A stretch of 6,570 nt of DNA, from positions 1 to 6,570 of the forward strand of contig JAGYMR010000158.1 in assembly GCA_018400515.1 (NCBI GenBank), given 5' to 3'. The notes beneath the pieces are model-generated. The model did no database searches. It was not told the DNA's origin and worked only from the letters and a program-made list of their open reading frames with translations. The translations under genes and the position numbers were made by a program. Every line of letters starts with the position of its first letter. Positions within the stretch are counted from its first letter, which is position 1. Shown in pieces: positions 6,476 through 6,570 of the stretch. This stretch comes from Tangfeifania sp. (GTDB lineage: Bacteria > Bacteroidota > Bacteroidia > Bacteroidales > Prolixibacteraceae).

Positions 6476-6570
6476 ATGAAACAAACAATTCTTCTCATCA
6501 GCCTTGTACTAATTCTTTTCACGGGATGCCGGGAAAAGAAAAAGGAAACCGGCTTTAATGCCGTGCAGTA
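6476..6570 (+). CDS. lipoprotein, N-terminal fragment only (continues beyond window)
   Basis: An ATG at 6476-6478 opens 31 codons with no stop before the right edge. The product begins MKQTILLISLVLILFTGC: a short basic start, a hydrophobic core and a lipobox (F-T-G-C18), so cleavage and lipidation at C18 are expected. The following residues, RE and then three lysines, lack the acidic run after the cysteine associated with surface export in Bacteroidota, so a periplasm-facing anchor is as likely as surface display. It lies 83 bases after the permease in the same direction and may belong to the same sugar-use locus, for example as a glycoside hydrolase or binding protein, but nothing visible identifies it. 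Confidence 0.75.
   Translation, partial: MKQTILLISLVLILFTGCREKKKETGFNAVQ

Overview
The window most likely comes from a Bacteroidota genome, probably a free-living or marine/anaerobic Bacteroidales-type lineage. The signs are: genes start without clear Shine-Dalgarno sequences; candidate -7 elements fit the Bacteroidota pattern TAnnTTTG; and the gene content is typical of the group (Tat-exported sugar-metabolism protein, small outer-membrane barrel, ROK kinase next to an FHS-type sugar permease, lipoprotein). Lineage below phylum is a guess.

Layout. The left part is transcribed leftward. From right to left it holds a U32-family protein (2558-3817), an outer-membrane beta-barrel protein (1472-2377) and a Tat-signal protein with the fucose/arabinose-isomerase fold (start at 1389, running off the left edge of the window). 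The right part is transcribed rightward: a ROK-family sugar kinase (4299-5231), an MFS sugar permease six bases later (5238-6392), then the first 31 codons of a lipoprotein (from 6476) cut by the right edge. The two halves diverge from a gene-free stretch of about 480 bases (3818-4298). It carries candidate -7 elements on both strands and a perfect 12-base palindrome at 4029-4040 that could be an operator.

How the genes may work together. The kinase and permease are almost certainly one operon: the permease would bring a monosaccharide across the inner membrane with a cation, and the kinase would phosphorylate it. The lipoprotein behind them may belong to the same transcript, perhaps as a surface or periplasmic glycan-handling protein, but too little of it is visible to tell. 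The U32 protein is most like the RNA-hydroxylation (TrhP/YegQ) branch and is probably housekeeping. The barrel protein and the Tat-exported isomerase-like protein are 82 bases apart and may be co-transcribed. No sugar substrate can be assigned from sequence alone.

No mobile element, CRISPR array, tRNA or rRNA was seen. The most unusual points are the exported isomerase-fold protein that keeps plausible metal ligands, the strongly basic C-terminal tail on the barrel protein, the ROK kinase lacking the zinc motif, and the palindrome in the divergent promoter region.
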